Below are positions 35,606-48,299 of a stretch of DNA of 64,000 bases, in pieces. The notes beneath the pieces are model-generated. The model was not told where the DNA came from. It did no database searches and saw only the letters and a program-made list of their open reading frames with translations. How positions within the stretch are numbered: the stretch's first letter is position 1; every line of letters starts with the position of its first letter. The translations under genes were made by a program, and so were the position numbers. This DNA is from Neodiprion pinetum. Its lineage: Eukaryota > Arthropoda > Insecta > Hymenoptera > Diprionidae. The DNA is taken from contig NC_060234.1 of the NCBI RefSeq assembly GCF_021155775.2, positions 7,264,283 to 7,328,282 of the forward strand. The letters run 5' to 3'.

Positions 35606-37165
35606 AAAATTAGCCGCAGGTCTTGGTCTGGAATACCAGTTTACGTCTTTGGTGTTAACAGGGATACGTCTGTTTCCGCGTGAATTGGAATCGGATGGGC
35701 TTATCGATTATGTTACCGTCATATTTTCCCCCAGCGAGTAGGTACAGAGCTTTTTGATCCAAAGCACCAACATGTTTTTTCTTCTATTAGTGTGTTGTCA
35801 ACATCTTTTATTGAGTTGCGTCTGCAGAATTTTACTCTTCTTCGCTGCTATTGAACTCATTATTTATTCAATTTCAAGTGCTCAATGTTGAAGACGATAA
35901 ACATGACTAAATGTTGGATCTTCACGTCATACATGGTCGAGCCAAACGTGGTGGCACGATCTTTAAGCGGAATGCCTATGATGATATTTATCTTTGCTTA
36001 AAACGTCGTCTTGGAACAGAAAACATTCATTCAAACTTGGTAGCAAACTACATCACTCGCACAACCATTGTCTAGCATTTTGCAACATTTCGAATTCCGA
36101 AGAAACGATTTCATCGATTCCACTGATTTCGGTTACCGAACGGCAGATTTTTTTACTTTTCGATAGTTATTTCGTTTATCTTGAATTACAGATGAATGGC
36201 TCGACTGATTTGGATGAAGCTTTAGTCCATACATAAACCATTCGGTAGAGTGGTATCGCAAAACTTTTCAAACTTTCACCACTGCTATTTCTACCGGCTA
36301 AGAACATGTTTCCGAACAAGTTTCCGAACAAACTACCAAACAGATTAGAACGTGAAATTTGGATAAGAATGAAATATTAAATGGAAATAAGACACGATTT
36401 GTTTAAATACGTTTCAACTTTCGGCTCGTTCACTCACGGAGGTTTCATCACTGGTGAAAATTTCAGTCTGTTCCCATGCGGTCTCCGTCGGCCTGTATGG
36501 AAATCTGTGGTAAACCAGGGAAGGCAAGTGAGGATTTATGTAGGATCAATTCGGAACAAATAGAACGTATGCCCTAGCCTTCATTATCCCATGTGGGAGC
36601 ACGGGACCGAACAGGAACTAAATTGGAACTTTGGGCTCCGAAGACAAAGTCGCTGGTAACCCACCACCCACGATATTCACCCAATACATAGAAAGTACAT
36701 AATATCAGCACATCAAGGAAGAAGCTCTTCTCTGTATTCTTTATATTGTAGAATTCTACTTCGAGAATTGAATTTTTTATTTTTACTTGAGAATGATATC
36801 AAAGAGTCAAAAGCTTTTGTTGGAAAGGCATGACGTGTTCTATAGTAAATTTCGAGCACTTGAACGAGAACTCAGCAGAATTCATCCCTTACTATGTAAT
36901 TGGGTTTTTTAAATACTATAAAAACTGTGTGAACTGAAAGTATTTATGAAATTCATCTAAAACACTCCTTGATTTATTTTTGTTCAGACTTTTTTACCGT
37001 CGTAAGATGTCAAACGCTTCTGAGTTTGGAATACCTATCCTCTTTATTTACTTTCTTCCAATCTGGCTGATGAACCTGAATAATATCAGCTATTCGCTAT
37101 GAAACTGGACGGTATTTTCACTGCTATGATATCGATCCTCGGTGTGCGGATGTTTTGATCGTATA
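35606..37165. other. Spacer, no gene recognised
   Basis: AT-rich sequence. A small direct repeat, GTTTCCGAACAA, occurs twice in tandem near 36308-36331. No gene or transposon end is supported. Confidence 0.5.
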
Positions 37166-37171
37166 GGATGA

Positions 37172-37620
37172 TCACGGACACGTCCAGAGGTGGAGCGAGG
37201 GTATGAAAAAGAATTTTGGTGAACAGAGAAGGGTTTCCGGGAAAAGGTCTCCTTGGGAAACAGGGCTATGAGATGGGATCCAGCCCGCGTAAGAGTCCTG
37301 GACTTCTCTGATCGTGAGCCACGAGACCGTTGTCTGGGGGGCGGGAAAGTTGGCTTTGTGTTCCTGCGGATGCCGCAGAACTAGGCGAGAGATGCACCCT
37401 GAAACTCCCCAGGCGAAAGCTTGTCTGTGCCTAGCTTCCTGATGAGATTTGGCTCGGCTGCGTTGACCGCGTCTGATTGACATGGCTGAGGCGGTACTGA
37501 CGACGAGGTATGCTGGAATCGAAGCCTGCCCCCTATTGGCGCTCGATGTTAAGATAGAGACACACCGACGATCCTGAAGGACTTTACCCACCCATTTCAA
37601 CCCCTTTCAATTTCATGACC
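37172..37620 (-). other. GC-rich insert-like block with 142-codon minus frame
   Basis: A sharp rise in GC separates this block from AT-rich flanks on both sides. The minus strand is open for 142 codons (37600-37172) with an ATG at the start, ending in a TAG at the left edge of the block. The translation is rich in Ser, Arg, Gln and Pro and has no motif I recognise. A retroelement 5' part, a processed gene fragment or a genuine orphan exon are all possible. The abrupt composition change favours an insertion. Confidence 0.3.
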
Positions 37621-40490
37621 TAAATCTGCGACTGAGCATCTTTGGGGAATCCTGTTTCTGGACTTGAAACAGCAGTTAAGGAGTTTTGAGCGTGGTGTCT
37701 GTTTTACCGACCGTGCAACGCTGTTTAGCTTTCAATCACGAACAGTGTTTACTGTTAGTCGGAAGACCACGTCTCTATTGTCACGTTGCTCTGTAAATGT
37801 GCTCTAATCATTACTGTGGAGTACTCTGGTATCTAAAAAACTAAAGCCTGGATGTTTAATCGATGCGAGATTTATTCGTACGAGACTGCTAAATCCTGTT
37901 GTCACTAACACGCTGGCGGCACACAGACGCGAGAGAAGGTAACATTATATCCCAGATTTCCCCCACAACTAAATGATTTAATTAATCACGTTCTGACACA
38001 ATTCTTCCACATATGGCGATACTTTGCTTTGAGTTTTAAATGTTTTCACTATTTCTGTATTTACTTATTTTACACAACGAATTTCAACATTTTGCACCTA
38101 ATCTTCAAGATCTGTATCAATATCATTAAATCATTTCATTCGATCATTCTACCATTAAGATACGTAAAGATCTCATCTTCTCTGCACCTGACCGATCTGT
38201 TTCACCAGCAGTTTTCGATGACGTTTTCTGACTTCATTTTTATTCTCTGTGTCAACGTTTTCAACCAAGCCAAAAGGCAAACTATTACGTGAAATCATAA
38301 CGTCACTGATGGTGTTCTTGAAAAAAAGGTAGGAAATAAAATTTCGTTATGAATACCGTAACAGACGGTGAAACCGTGTATCAGGAGATGGGGTGAATTG
38401 ATTACTAAATCACCGTGCAAAGTACGAGTCCCCTAAATTTCCATCCTCTGATTTACTCACCTTCTACTGGTAGCACTTGAAACTTGTGGATTTGATAAAT
38501 TACGAAAGTTTTTCCCTCCGTTGTTATATCTCAAGCGATATGTGCAAGCATTATTTCATTCATATCAACTTTCGATAAGCTCTAATATTCCGTTCCCGTG
38601 CACATAAAATGGTAAAGTTTACACAGCTTCCTTCCTTGACGAAAATTTCGAACACCGCGTGTTTCTTTTTATTGTTATTGTTTATTTCATCGCTTTTTCT
38701 TCGATCCTTTCACCGTTACCTACTTACGACATAAAAGGTCCTGCAACGCAACATTTTACGATTGTTTTTGAGAGAGCTTTTGACAGCTGACCGGCGGCCT
38801 CTTGAACGCGATAAATAACTGAAACGTGAGACACTTGTGACAAGGTAACCCTTCGATCGGAGGATAACGCGGTGGTAAACGTCGGGCCAAAATATATGAC
38901 CCTGGCACAGCGCAAGCACACATACAATGCAGGTCTACATCAATGGTACCACTAGAGTGGTGGCTGAGTACAGGTCACATGTGTACCGAGATATACGATT
39001 ATGGATTTCAGCGTGTGCAAACGAAGAGTGTGCGAACCAAGGGTCGGGCTCTTCACACACGCAGGGTGCGTGTATGATACATAACCACATACGTATGTCC
39101 AGCCCCAACGTGAAATGACGCGATAGGGAACCCCCTACCAGCGAGCCCAGTAAACATCGACTCGTTTAACATTTCGTGAACAATCCTGTAAATATTCAAC
39201 GCGTAAGGAGACCCCTATAAATTTTGATACCACTGGGCGTTGAACACAAAAAAAAAAAAGAAAAACATTAAAAATTTCGATCGCACAGTTCGATTATACC
39301 GAGTGAATAATCATCCTTGTCACATTCCAGCTTCGTACGGCTTCGTGACAAATTATATGCCATCGGCGATTTTTTATCCCCGATGAACAAATAGTTCGCC
39401 AAATTAATGGCAAAGCATTAACTTAATTCCCGACCGTTTTTCATTCGAATGACCCACCTTGCGACTGTACGTGTTGGTTCACGATTCGATCGGGCACTAA
39501 ACACTTCTAACTTTATCGTATTACTGTTAAGGAAAAAATTTGTACGGAATGGACTATAGTCTCACGAAATCGTTTTGAGGGTCAGTTAATAATCGATGTA
39601 TCTTGCGAAAAGTAGCATGTTGTGGTTTTCACCGCAAAAACTAGCACGTTTTAGTACGGATTAGTGAGAGTTTAGTATTGCTGGGTATGAAAATTCAAAA
39701 AGACTGATTCACAATCAGTCATCTCCAATACGATACAATAGTTATTACACTTTTGTAGAAATACTACGCATACTTTAGGTAAGGACTACATGATATAAAT
39801 ACAATAATACTAATTGATATTTATATTGATAAAAATTCTGAAACAAATTTAAAACATATGTTAAGAACATGTAAAAAAAAAGCATCGGCAACACAATTTC
39901 GAGGATCTTTTATAAGTTTATTTTGACGCGAAAAAACGCATTTCTTTAAAAAGTGGTTATGGAAATAGACTTGAACACAAAACGCCGTGCCAAAAATCAC
40001 GCAAAGGTATTCGCGAAATTAACGGGAGATGAACTTACTCACATGTGAAATTTTTTTCAATTAAAATGTGAACAAAAATAACCGTCTAATTTGGTCTCCC
40101 GTACCGCGAGCCATAATCGTACCCTCAAGTTGATTCCAAAAAGTTGCCATTATTCGTACTTTTTTCAGGGAACCAACTCATTCCGTATTCTGGCGAAGTG
40201 CCAATTGCCGTAATAATGATGCCTCAGAAGACACGTTTTTCTCACATTTTTAATGTCCCATCATTGAAGTTCGTACACATCGAAGATCGTTGATAGAATC
40301 AGGATCATGGATTAGTCATTTTTAAAATTGGACTACCCAGAAATGCCAACAAATTTTTTGAATAAACCAATCCCTAGTTGAATCGAATAATTGGTATACG
40401 AGATACGTGCATCCCCAGAATTCACACTTTTTCATCTATCTACCTATTTGCGTATTGGTGAGCCCTTAAGGACTCATGTATCGTCACTCC
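37621..40490. other. Spacer, no gene recognised
   Basis: AT-rich sequence with an A/G run at 39248-39265 and a perfect hairpin, GACTGATTCACAATCAGTC, at 39702-39720. No exon or RNA gene is supported. Confidence 0.5.
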
Positions 40491-40495
40491 TACTC

Positions 40496-40700
40496 ACGTT
40501 TTTTGCACACCCAAACCTTTCATCAAGTAGAATAACGCGGCTGGAATATTTTCGACGATACCGTTAAATTCACCCCGTTGCTGTGCATAAGTTACAGTTT
40601 GCATTGTGCACTGGTGCACGAGGGCGCAAAGTTTGCGTGGGAAGTGTCCAACGGGAGTTGGTAGCGTTCCTCGAGGGCATCTCTGGCTCCTAAGCTGCTT
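40496..40700 (-). CDS. Candidate internal exon, unknown protein (partial)
   Basis: On the minus strand an open frame runs down to a consensus donor GTGAGT that begins at 40495, and the unspliced frame stops inside the donor. A possible acceptor, TTCAG, lies near 40701. The C-terminal part reads as ordinary protein, with acidic and hydrophobic alternation (GEFNGIVENIPAALFYLMKG), unlike most frames in the window. I cannot name the family. The block is GC-richer than its flanks. It could also be a piece of a transposon gene. Only the donor is strong. Confidence 0.25.
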
Positions 40701-40759
40701 TAGCTGAACTCCCCGAGCTACCAACATGCGACGTTGACCCGTTAACTACTCCCTATTAA

Positions 40760-43700
40760 CCGGTCGAGATTTTGTTTTCTACTACTGGTTCAAAGTTTCG
40801 TTACTAGCGCCATTGGATGAGGATCCATTAAATTAGGTATCGGATCAACTACGGAATCATTTTGGGAATACCACATCCATGTGCTTCTTAATCAGACACA
40901 CGTCCCACTGGAAATTTGCAGAACTTGTGACTGTAATCCTCCTGACCAGGTAATGCTGCTTTTCAACTACTAGTTTGCGCTGGTTTGTAACCACAGTTGA
41001 TGCTGTCTCGTTGGGGACGGTAGATGAGCAAAAAGCAACACCGCTTCCAGTCCTCAAAGTTCCTGTTCAGCTCTTGCAAGTCAAGTTCCAAACTGAAATG
41101 ACCCCTGTAATTATGACACCAAGCTTCCAAACACTGTAAGTTATAGCTTTGCTTTCCAACGTCAACGGAAGGAAAGCTTTGTCAAGTCAGTGAAACGGTG
41201 TAACATTTGTCGATGGCAAGCCGCCATTTCGATTATTGATCTTGACTTGTTCTCTGAACACACGCATGTTTTCTTTTTTCTCTTTCTTCAGCAGCAGCCT
41301 TATCCGTTTGCAGGTTTTTACTTCCATTGAAGGTGATTTCAACTTTTCACGGAAAACTTTTAAGCACTCTTTTCTGACTTGCAGCTAGTCATTTTATATT
41401 CCGTATGAAAGTATTTGGAATCGCAGGCACAACGTGCGAACTGGTTGCTCATTTTCATTTGTAAAAAAATGGCACTCGAGACAAAATCAAGAGTTTGTTA
41501 GACTCTTCGAATTTTTCACAAAGCAATTAACGTCATCCATTAATGACAAACACGACCTTTGACGATTGTTCAGGAAAATATTTATCCTCTCAACTAAAAA
41601 CATGGTTCACTTATACGATCAATATTCGGAGTCGGAGTTCAATTGTCAAGAGATTATTCACCGGCGTGAGCTTTGAAAATGGAGAAATTGTGCGGTTTGA
41701 CCTCAGGACTGGAGAGATACCCTGCGGATAAAGGTATACGCATGTATATTATATAAATATATATGAATGTGTGTGTTTACCAGCCACAGAATTGGGATGG
41801 AACTTACCTCCTCAGTCTAGTCCTATTTGCCAAAAGCTATTCAAGGCCTTCTCCTCTACTGCCCGAGTAGCTCGAGTATCTCTGAGCAGTTTCGACTTTT
41901 AAAGAGGCACGTCTACGTTGAACGTTGAAAATTGAATGCGTCAAGCGCAGTATTTGGGCAAAGGAAACCGATAAGCAATTTTCACATTTGTAGCAGGGAG
42001 GTTATTTTCAAATTGTTTTGTTACACTTTTCAATACAATAGGTTACAATTAATCCAAAGCTCATAGCGAAACTTCTGTTCTTTGAGCTTTCGTAAATAGA
42101 AAAATCATTATACACGCTCAAAATGAATGAGATCTTCTTTCAATATTCATGGGTATGTAATGTTACCAAAACTCACGGACGTCATGAAAAATTTCGCTAG
42201 ATGATGGGATTCTGTCGAGTCGCAGAGTGTGTTTTGCTTTTGTCGCTGCTGCTGCATTCCTCGTCAAATGGCTGATTCTGAGTGTCTCATGCATATGTAT
42301 ATGTAAAGCTACGGTCAGGTTAGTGCGTAAACATCAGATGTGCGCGGCAATAGGATGACTGTAGAAAACTGAAGGAAAGGGAGAATTTCTCCCTCGGCGA
42401 CCGTCGCATACTGCCTCGAGAATAATGTATCAAGCTATTCAATCTTCACGCACCGTCGTTTCGCGGAATAAGATAGAGACTTTTCATATTCTGAAGCATA
42501 AGCGTTTTTCCTATCCAGAAGTCTCCCTTCCTCATCGAGATCGAGACAAGGATTTTCATTGGATCGGGACCATTGAACAAATATGCAATTACTACATTTC
42601 TTTTATCGCACTTGGTTGTTGCTCTTTGTCTGTTGAAATATTCTCGAGTTCGAGTTTTTGTGGGGATTACGAGGACTAAACATTTTCGATATCGGAGTGA
42701 ACCTAATTAATCAGGATAAAAGAGATATAGACGCGAATTTTGACTTTTTGTCAATGAGTATCATCTTCTTCTATGATACTGCGAATTTGTGATCAGTTTT
42801 AAAGAGTAAACTACTGTTAAGTTACAATAGTGTCCATCGGTCATTATTTATTTTTATTTTTATTTAATGCACTCTCCCTATTCTTTGAAGTTTCGGAATT
42901 TCTTAATATTCGTCATCATAGCTTCGTTAGTTACTTCTTATATCTAGTGTACCATATGTTTTATAAAATGCCACATCAACAACTCAAAGCTTTTTGGGAT
43001 TTCAAATTCGACCGGGTTGATATTCGTAACGGGAATGTAGCGAGAGCGAAGTTCGAATATAATGAATAATGTGAAAACTAGGCTATGTTTCAGTAAATTA
43101 TTTGAGAAACGGCTGTCCAAATTTCAGCGAGACAAGAAAAACGAATCGGGAATGTTTTACCGCACCACAATATGTGTAGAGAAAAAGAAAATAACTCCTC
43201 GTAATTTTACGAACTGCACAAACTGAAGGACCCTAGAAAATACCATTTGCAACCGCAGCTGAACTTGACTGTCGTTTGGAACGTATATTGTAGAGTTTAC
43301 GAACAAGTGTCTACAGGTGTTAATTTAAAATACTTTTAACTGGCGGTGACATTTCGTCGGTACATGGAAGCTGGGGTGAATTTTTATCAATTAATTGGCC
43401 ATCGGTGTCGCGGCTGCGGCTCTCGATATTATATTCACGTGTGAGCACTGTAGTTGGCTTGGAAACTCTTGCATAGCATAACTACTCTAATTTAAATTAA
43501 ACAACAGGGTGACCTCGTTTGCAGGAAAAACTCATGGGTTAACCGATTGCCTCCGCCTTCTTGTAAAAAATATTAACAATACGATAATAAGCAAGTTGTG
43601 AGATTTGAACCATGAGAAATTGTAATTAGTTCGTTCGTGGGTGTGAGAGTAAAAAGGTTTACTAAAATCTTTAAAAAAAATTGCGGGACATTCTTGTACG

Positions 43701-45650
43701 TGAAAGTGAAGAGTGATAATCAGTATCGACATTTCAAGATCGTTTTAAAATCGTAAAAATTAGTCATGGAAAAGGGTAGCCTGATCTATCGCGTTTTTGT
43801 ATCCAGTTATTACATGTACACATTGTGCTACATGCATGTTAACACGATGAAAAGTGAAAGTTGACTTAAAATCAACCACGAAACGTTTGCAGGTTCGTGA
43901 AAAAAACGAGAAGTTTTGCGGAAACATCGCATGCAAAGTAGACATTGCACCGTGTCGGCACCTCAAGCGACAGTAAGCATAGCTTCTATCACGTCATACA
44001 ATAGAGTCCAATGTATTTGTGAGTGATCCGTGGTGACGAGGAAAGTCAGGGTGAGGAAACAATCTGCGGTGAACGCAAGAGAATTTGCAGTGTTACGTAA
44101 TAATGCCGAGTCTTTACGGAGTGAAAAAGTGAACGGAGCTTGCAAAATAGCGTGGCGCATGCAATCTCATTCTTTGATGAAAACACGCAACGTGCAATCA
44201 GCTCCTGTCCGACCTTACCGGAAGTCTGATACGTGTGCGGCTAGATTACCGTGAAGTAGTAGCTAGTCGACGGGCTTTTATCACCTTCAAAATCAAACCG
44301 AGCCCACTTTTCAAAAGGTGCAGGCAGCTCCCTCGAGTCAAAATTTCGGCCGTACGGTAAACTTGCAAGTAGGTACTACATAAAGCCTTATTAAATCCTT
44401 TTGACCCTTGAGTCCTATTCAAAAGCTTGAGATCTACGATGTATTTTCAAACCAAAATTTGAGAGTATTTTAACACCACATATTGCAAGACAGCAAGAAC
44501 ATTAAATGTCGTGTTGAACATTTTTTGTTTGTATAGCAGCATGATGATTGTCGGCAGGACTCCGCTGAAACTTCGCATCGACAAATATTAGAGTAAAAGT
44601 CTAATTTGACCGAAATCAACGAAAAGTTCCCCTTCGTCATGAACTCTAAATGAATTGGTTGTGATCTTTGACATCCTACTATAACTTATTTTGTACCAAA
44701 TGTTCTTCAACCTAAAATAAAGGATCAAAAAAAAAAAAAAATTGAAATATCTGTCAAATTCAGACATAAAATAGGATTTATTTTTAACATAAAATAGTCC
44801 TCCATAGGTTCTATTACCTCATCTATAGGTCCGGCTTACCCCATATTGAACGTAGGACTTTGTAGGCTTAGATTATAGCCAAAAGTTCGACTCTGGGCAG
44901 CCTCATGATGTTGAGGATCTCTTGTCCCCTTCGAAGATACACTTCCTCGTTTTGTGTGGCTTGTTTCGTCTGAAAAATTGACCAGTTGGATTCGATTACA
45001 GGAGAAACACAGCTGAAATCAACCTGCAGAGATTGTCATTTCATTGGACGAAAGATGTACAACATAGGTACCTCTCTGAAGTCAGAGACGGTAGGTTGTC
45101 GATACGTCTTGACTCGAAGCATTTATAGACGTATTGACGATGTCGAACGTCGTATATACTCGAATTCAATTGAAGTGATACGCAGGAAGTAGCCGTGAAA
45201 GACGATTTATTTCCGCCCACTATTGAGTTATCCAGCTGGTATTCCAAAGTTACCCAGTAACTAACTCTATTCAACTCAAGGTTTCGAATTGTGAACCAAC
45301 ACGCTGATCGTCCGACGTATCCCGTCAAGAACGCCAGGAAACAGGTTTCACTTTTCCAACTGGAAAATAAAGCAGTCGGCTAGAAGCAACGCCAATTCGA
45401 AGCCACGTATGGAACGACTGGTCCTGCGGATTGAAAGATACTACCAGAATTTGTTTTCACGTGATATTGCACACCTTAAAGTAGCTTGTTTTGACATTTT
45501 GTATGCTCACATGCAGTGAATATGGACGTAATGCATTAAACAATGACCACGACTTTGTTAGTAGGATGACCAAAACCAATAGATTTACCCCGAGGAGCTA
45601 TTTACTAGTTAATATAGTAAACCACTTTCAAATATAATCGCTCGGCGAAC
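40760..45650. other. Spacer with possible retroposed 3' end
   Basis: No gene is recognised. At 44716-44721 an AATAAA signal lies five bases before a run of 15 A (44727-44741), which resembles the 3' end of a reverse-transcribed RNA on the plus strand. The sequence upstream was not recognisable. An AT dinucleotide-rich patch is at 41740-41780. Confidence 0.4.
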
Positions 45651-45653
45651 GTA

Positions 45654-45935
45654 TGAAATTGCTTGAATTCGTTTAACATGACTTTGAAACCGTTTGAAAT
45701 TAGTTTGAATCCGTTTGAAATCGCTTGAAATCACTTGAAACTCTATGAAATGAAGTTCAAAATAAATAGGAATCATTTTGGAAATGCTTAAAACAACTTT
45801 AAAAATGTGTGGAATACCGTGAAATTAGTTTCAAACCGTTCGATATGATTTTCAAATGGATAGAAAACTATTAAAATTGTTTGAAACTATGAAATTAGAT
45901 TCAAGCAGCGTGAAATTATTTTTGAAACTAGTGAT
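45654..45935 (+). repeat. Degenerate 10-11 bp minisatellite
   Basis: Units such as GAAACCGTTT, GAAATTAGTTT, GAATCCGTTT, GAAATCGCTT, GAAATCACTT and GAAACTCTAT follow one another with almost no spacing from 45654 to about 45755. They then continue in degenerate form to about 45935. The consensus is close to GAAATCNCTT. The A-tract spacing matches one turn of the DNA helix, so the segment may be intrinsically bent. Confidence 0.75.
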
Positions 45936-46165
45936 GTTTCGTTTACTTGTCTACCGCTGGATGGCGCAACTTGACCTATTTTTTATGTGTTACCATTTCA
46001 AATGCACGAGTATGATCTACCTGAAAAAATTCACAGGCATACTTTCGAAAACTTAGAATGCGATATTGCGGTTTAAAAATATTAATGTAACTCATAAATA
46101 TGGAAAAGAAAAAATCTGGAAAGAGAGAAATTTATGAAAAATTACTGTTTAAAATAAAAAGATAT

Positions 46166-46180
46166 GGGTCAGCATGACCC
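46166..46180. promoter_or_regulatory. Perfect GGGTCA-N3-TGACCC palindrome
   Basis: Two GGTCA half-sites face each other with a 3-bp spacer (GCA), the geometry bound by some nuclear-receptor dimers. It is a single isolated match in non-coding DNA, so function is speculative. Confidence 0.3.
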
Positions 46181-46507
46181 AGTATGTTCTCGAAGAATTA
46201 ACCTAGCCGAGGTGCCGAGGTGAACTGTTCTAATTAATAATAGCAGTCGATTTCGCTGAAGGCGAAGGAAATACCGAGATGATACTTATGACACCACTAG
46301 AAATCATAAATTTTTCATTTTCCCAATTTGAAGGTATGGAATATTTACATATATTTCACTTTAACGCCATTCTGACTTACACGTCAATATTTTCACGTCC
46401 CTTGAAAAACGTATAAGCGAGGATTCACTATGTTTCTAATAATAGCTTAATAACGGCCTTTCTAACTATAGCCTAACGCCGAATCTTTTGTTAATCAAGA
46501 CAATCGC

Positions 46508-46875
46508 CATGTACACTTAGGGACAATGAATCTAAGACGCCTAATTTTTTACACTAGACTGATATGATGGCAACACAGAGCAACCTGCAGCTCCATAGTC
46601 GGCAGAGCGTGAAACTAACTAAATCTCAATAAACATAACATAACCCATGACCGTCGAATCTAACCTTAGAATACGTGTCAATCGAACAAGTCATTATTCC
46701 CGCGGTATTTTAAGGGTAGATTCGACGGTCATGGGTTATGTTATGTTTATTGAGATTGAGTTAGTTTCGCGCACGGCCGGCTGTGGCGCTGTAGGTTTCT
46801 CTGTGTTGCCAACATAACTGTCTAGTGTAAAAAATTAATCGTCTCAGATTCATTGTCCCCAAGTGTACCTACATG
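46508..46875. mobile_element. Fold-back element, arms of about 165 bp
   Basis: The left arm (46508-46670) and the complement of the right arm (46711-46875) agree over nearly their whole length, sharing for example AATAAACATAACATAACCCA and TTTTTTACACTAGAC. A loop of about 40 bp separates them. Identity looks high, so the element is fairly young or maintained by conversion. Ends are close to CATGTACACTT. No clear target duplication was found. RNA from either strand would fold into a long near-perfect hairpin. It is non-coding. Confidence 0.8.
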
Positions 46876-47481
46876 GGTGTGTCTGTGTAGTTTCGGTTAC
46901 TAAAGTTTATTTCGAAAACCCACGTGTTCTTTGGACCATATCTTATCTTATACTACCCATATCGCACAGTGAGAACTCGATTCCCGGAGCCCTGGTTTTC
47001 TTGTTAAATCCATTAGGCACCTCGCGAGGAAGCGAGGTAACCGCATGGTGTAACAATACGTAGTAGGTACTTCCTCTTCCTGCGGTCAGGCGAGCGTGGG
47101 TCGATGTTTCAACTAGCGATAAATCAACATACAGTTGAAAACAGTCATTTCGAAGTATATGGGGGGATGTATGGGCAGCCAACTTCACGTTTGCACGCGG
47201 CGCAACAGATGTTCAAAAATCGACGTACAATTTGGTAATTTCAAGCCAACGATAATCCCGACCAGCCTGCGTGTAACGAGAATAAAACCGGCGAATCGGA
47301 GCAAAGTAGACCAGAGTATAGTACAGCTTTTCCGTCTACTAGACTTATCCGTCCTAACTTTTTCCTGATATTGGTAGTACTTCCAACTGCCCTCGATTAT
47401 TTATAGGCGAAACTTCGGATTCGGGATAAAGCTACAACAAAGTTGCAGCTTCCACCATTGCAAGGTGTATTATATGTATAA

Positions 47482-48254
47482 GGAATTCCATGCGAACCGA
47501 ACCAACGTCTGACTCTCACCATTTTAGATTTTGATCAAAATTTCTACTGCAATTGTCCCAACCTCGACAGTATCCTAATTTTTTTAGATTTTTTATTCAA
47601 ATGGTAATTATTTATCAATATTGAGAGTGATATTGGAAAGGACCTTTTTTAAAATTGTCAGAAACTGTATTTTCTAGTCCAAATATTTCAAGACCGGGCC
47701 CATGTTGGGCCGATTTTTTAAAATATTTTTTTAGCACTTCCACTTTGTTGATCAACCAAAACGGTCCGAAATTCGCAAAAAATTCTCGAAACTTCAATTT
47801 TTCTCTGAAAACATTTCTTGACCGGTTTCACAATTAAATTTATTAAAAAAGAGTTGCTTGTGCCAAAAAAAAACAGACAAGAATCACTACATAATGGAAT
47901 CGGTCTAGAAATGTTTATGTCAATAATAAGAGTTTAAAGAATTTTCCGGCAATTTTCAGACCGTTCAAACAACATCTTAGTTGATCAAAAAAACTAAAAG
48001 TGTAAAGAAAAAAGAAAATGGAAAAACATCGGCGCATCATGGACCCGGTCTTGAAATGTTTGGAATATAAAATACAGTTTCCGAGAAATTTTTGAGAATT
48101 TAAAAAGATAATACATACAAACATTTGAGTAGTTGAATGAAAAATCTGAAAAAATTCAGCGTACTGTTCCAGATTTGGGATAATTGCAGAAAAATTTCTG
48201 ATGAAAATAAAAAATGGCGAGGGTCACACGTTGGTCGAATTTGCATGAAATTCC
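47482..48254. mobile_element. Large diverged fold-back element, arms of about 350 bp
   Basis: The left arm runs from GGAATTCCATGCGAACC to about 47835, and the right arm from about 47885 to 48254. Paired landmarks include TTTCAAGACCGGGCCCATG on the left against TTTCAAGACCGGGTCCATG on the complement of the right, GAAACTGTATTTT, and ACCAACGT-TGAC. Similarity may extend outward to about 47430 and 48300. The arms have diverged more than in the element at 46508-46875, so it is older. Short frames on both strands are products of the repeat. No transposase or target duplication was seen. Confidence 0.75.
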
Positions 48255-48299
48255 CGATACAGAAGACGTTCCGGTTTCCAGAGTGAGCCGCAATTTCTG

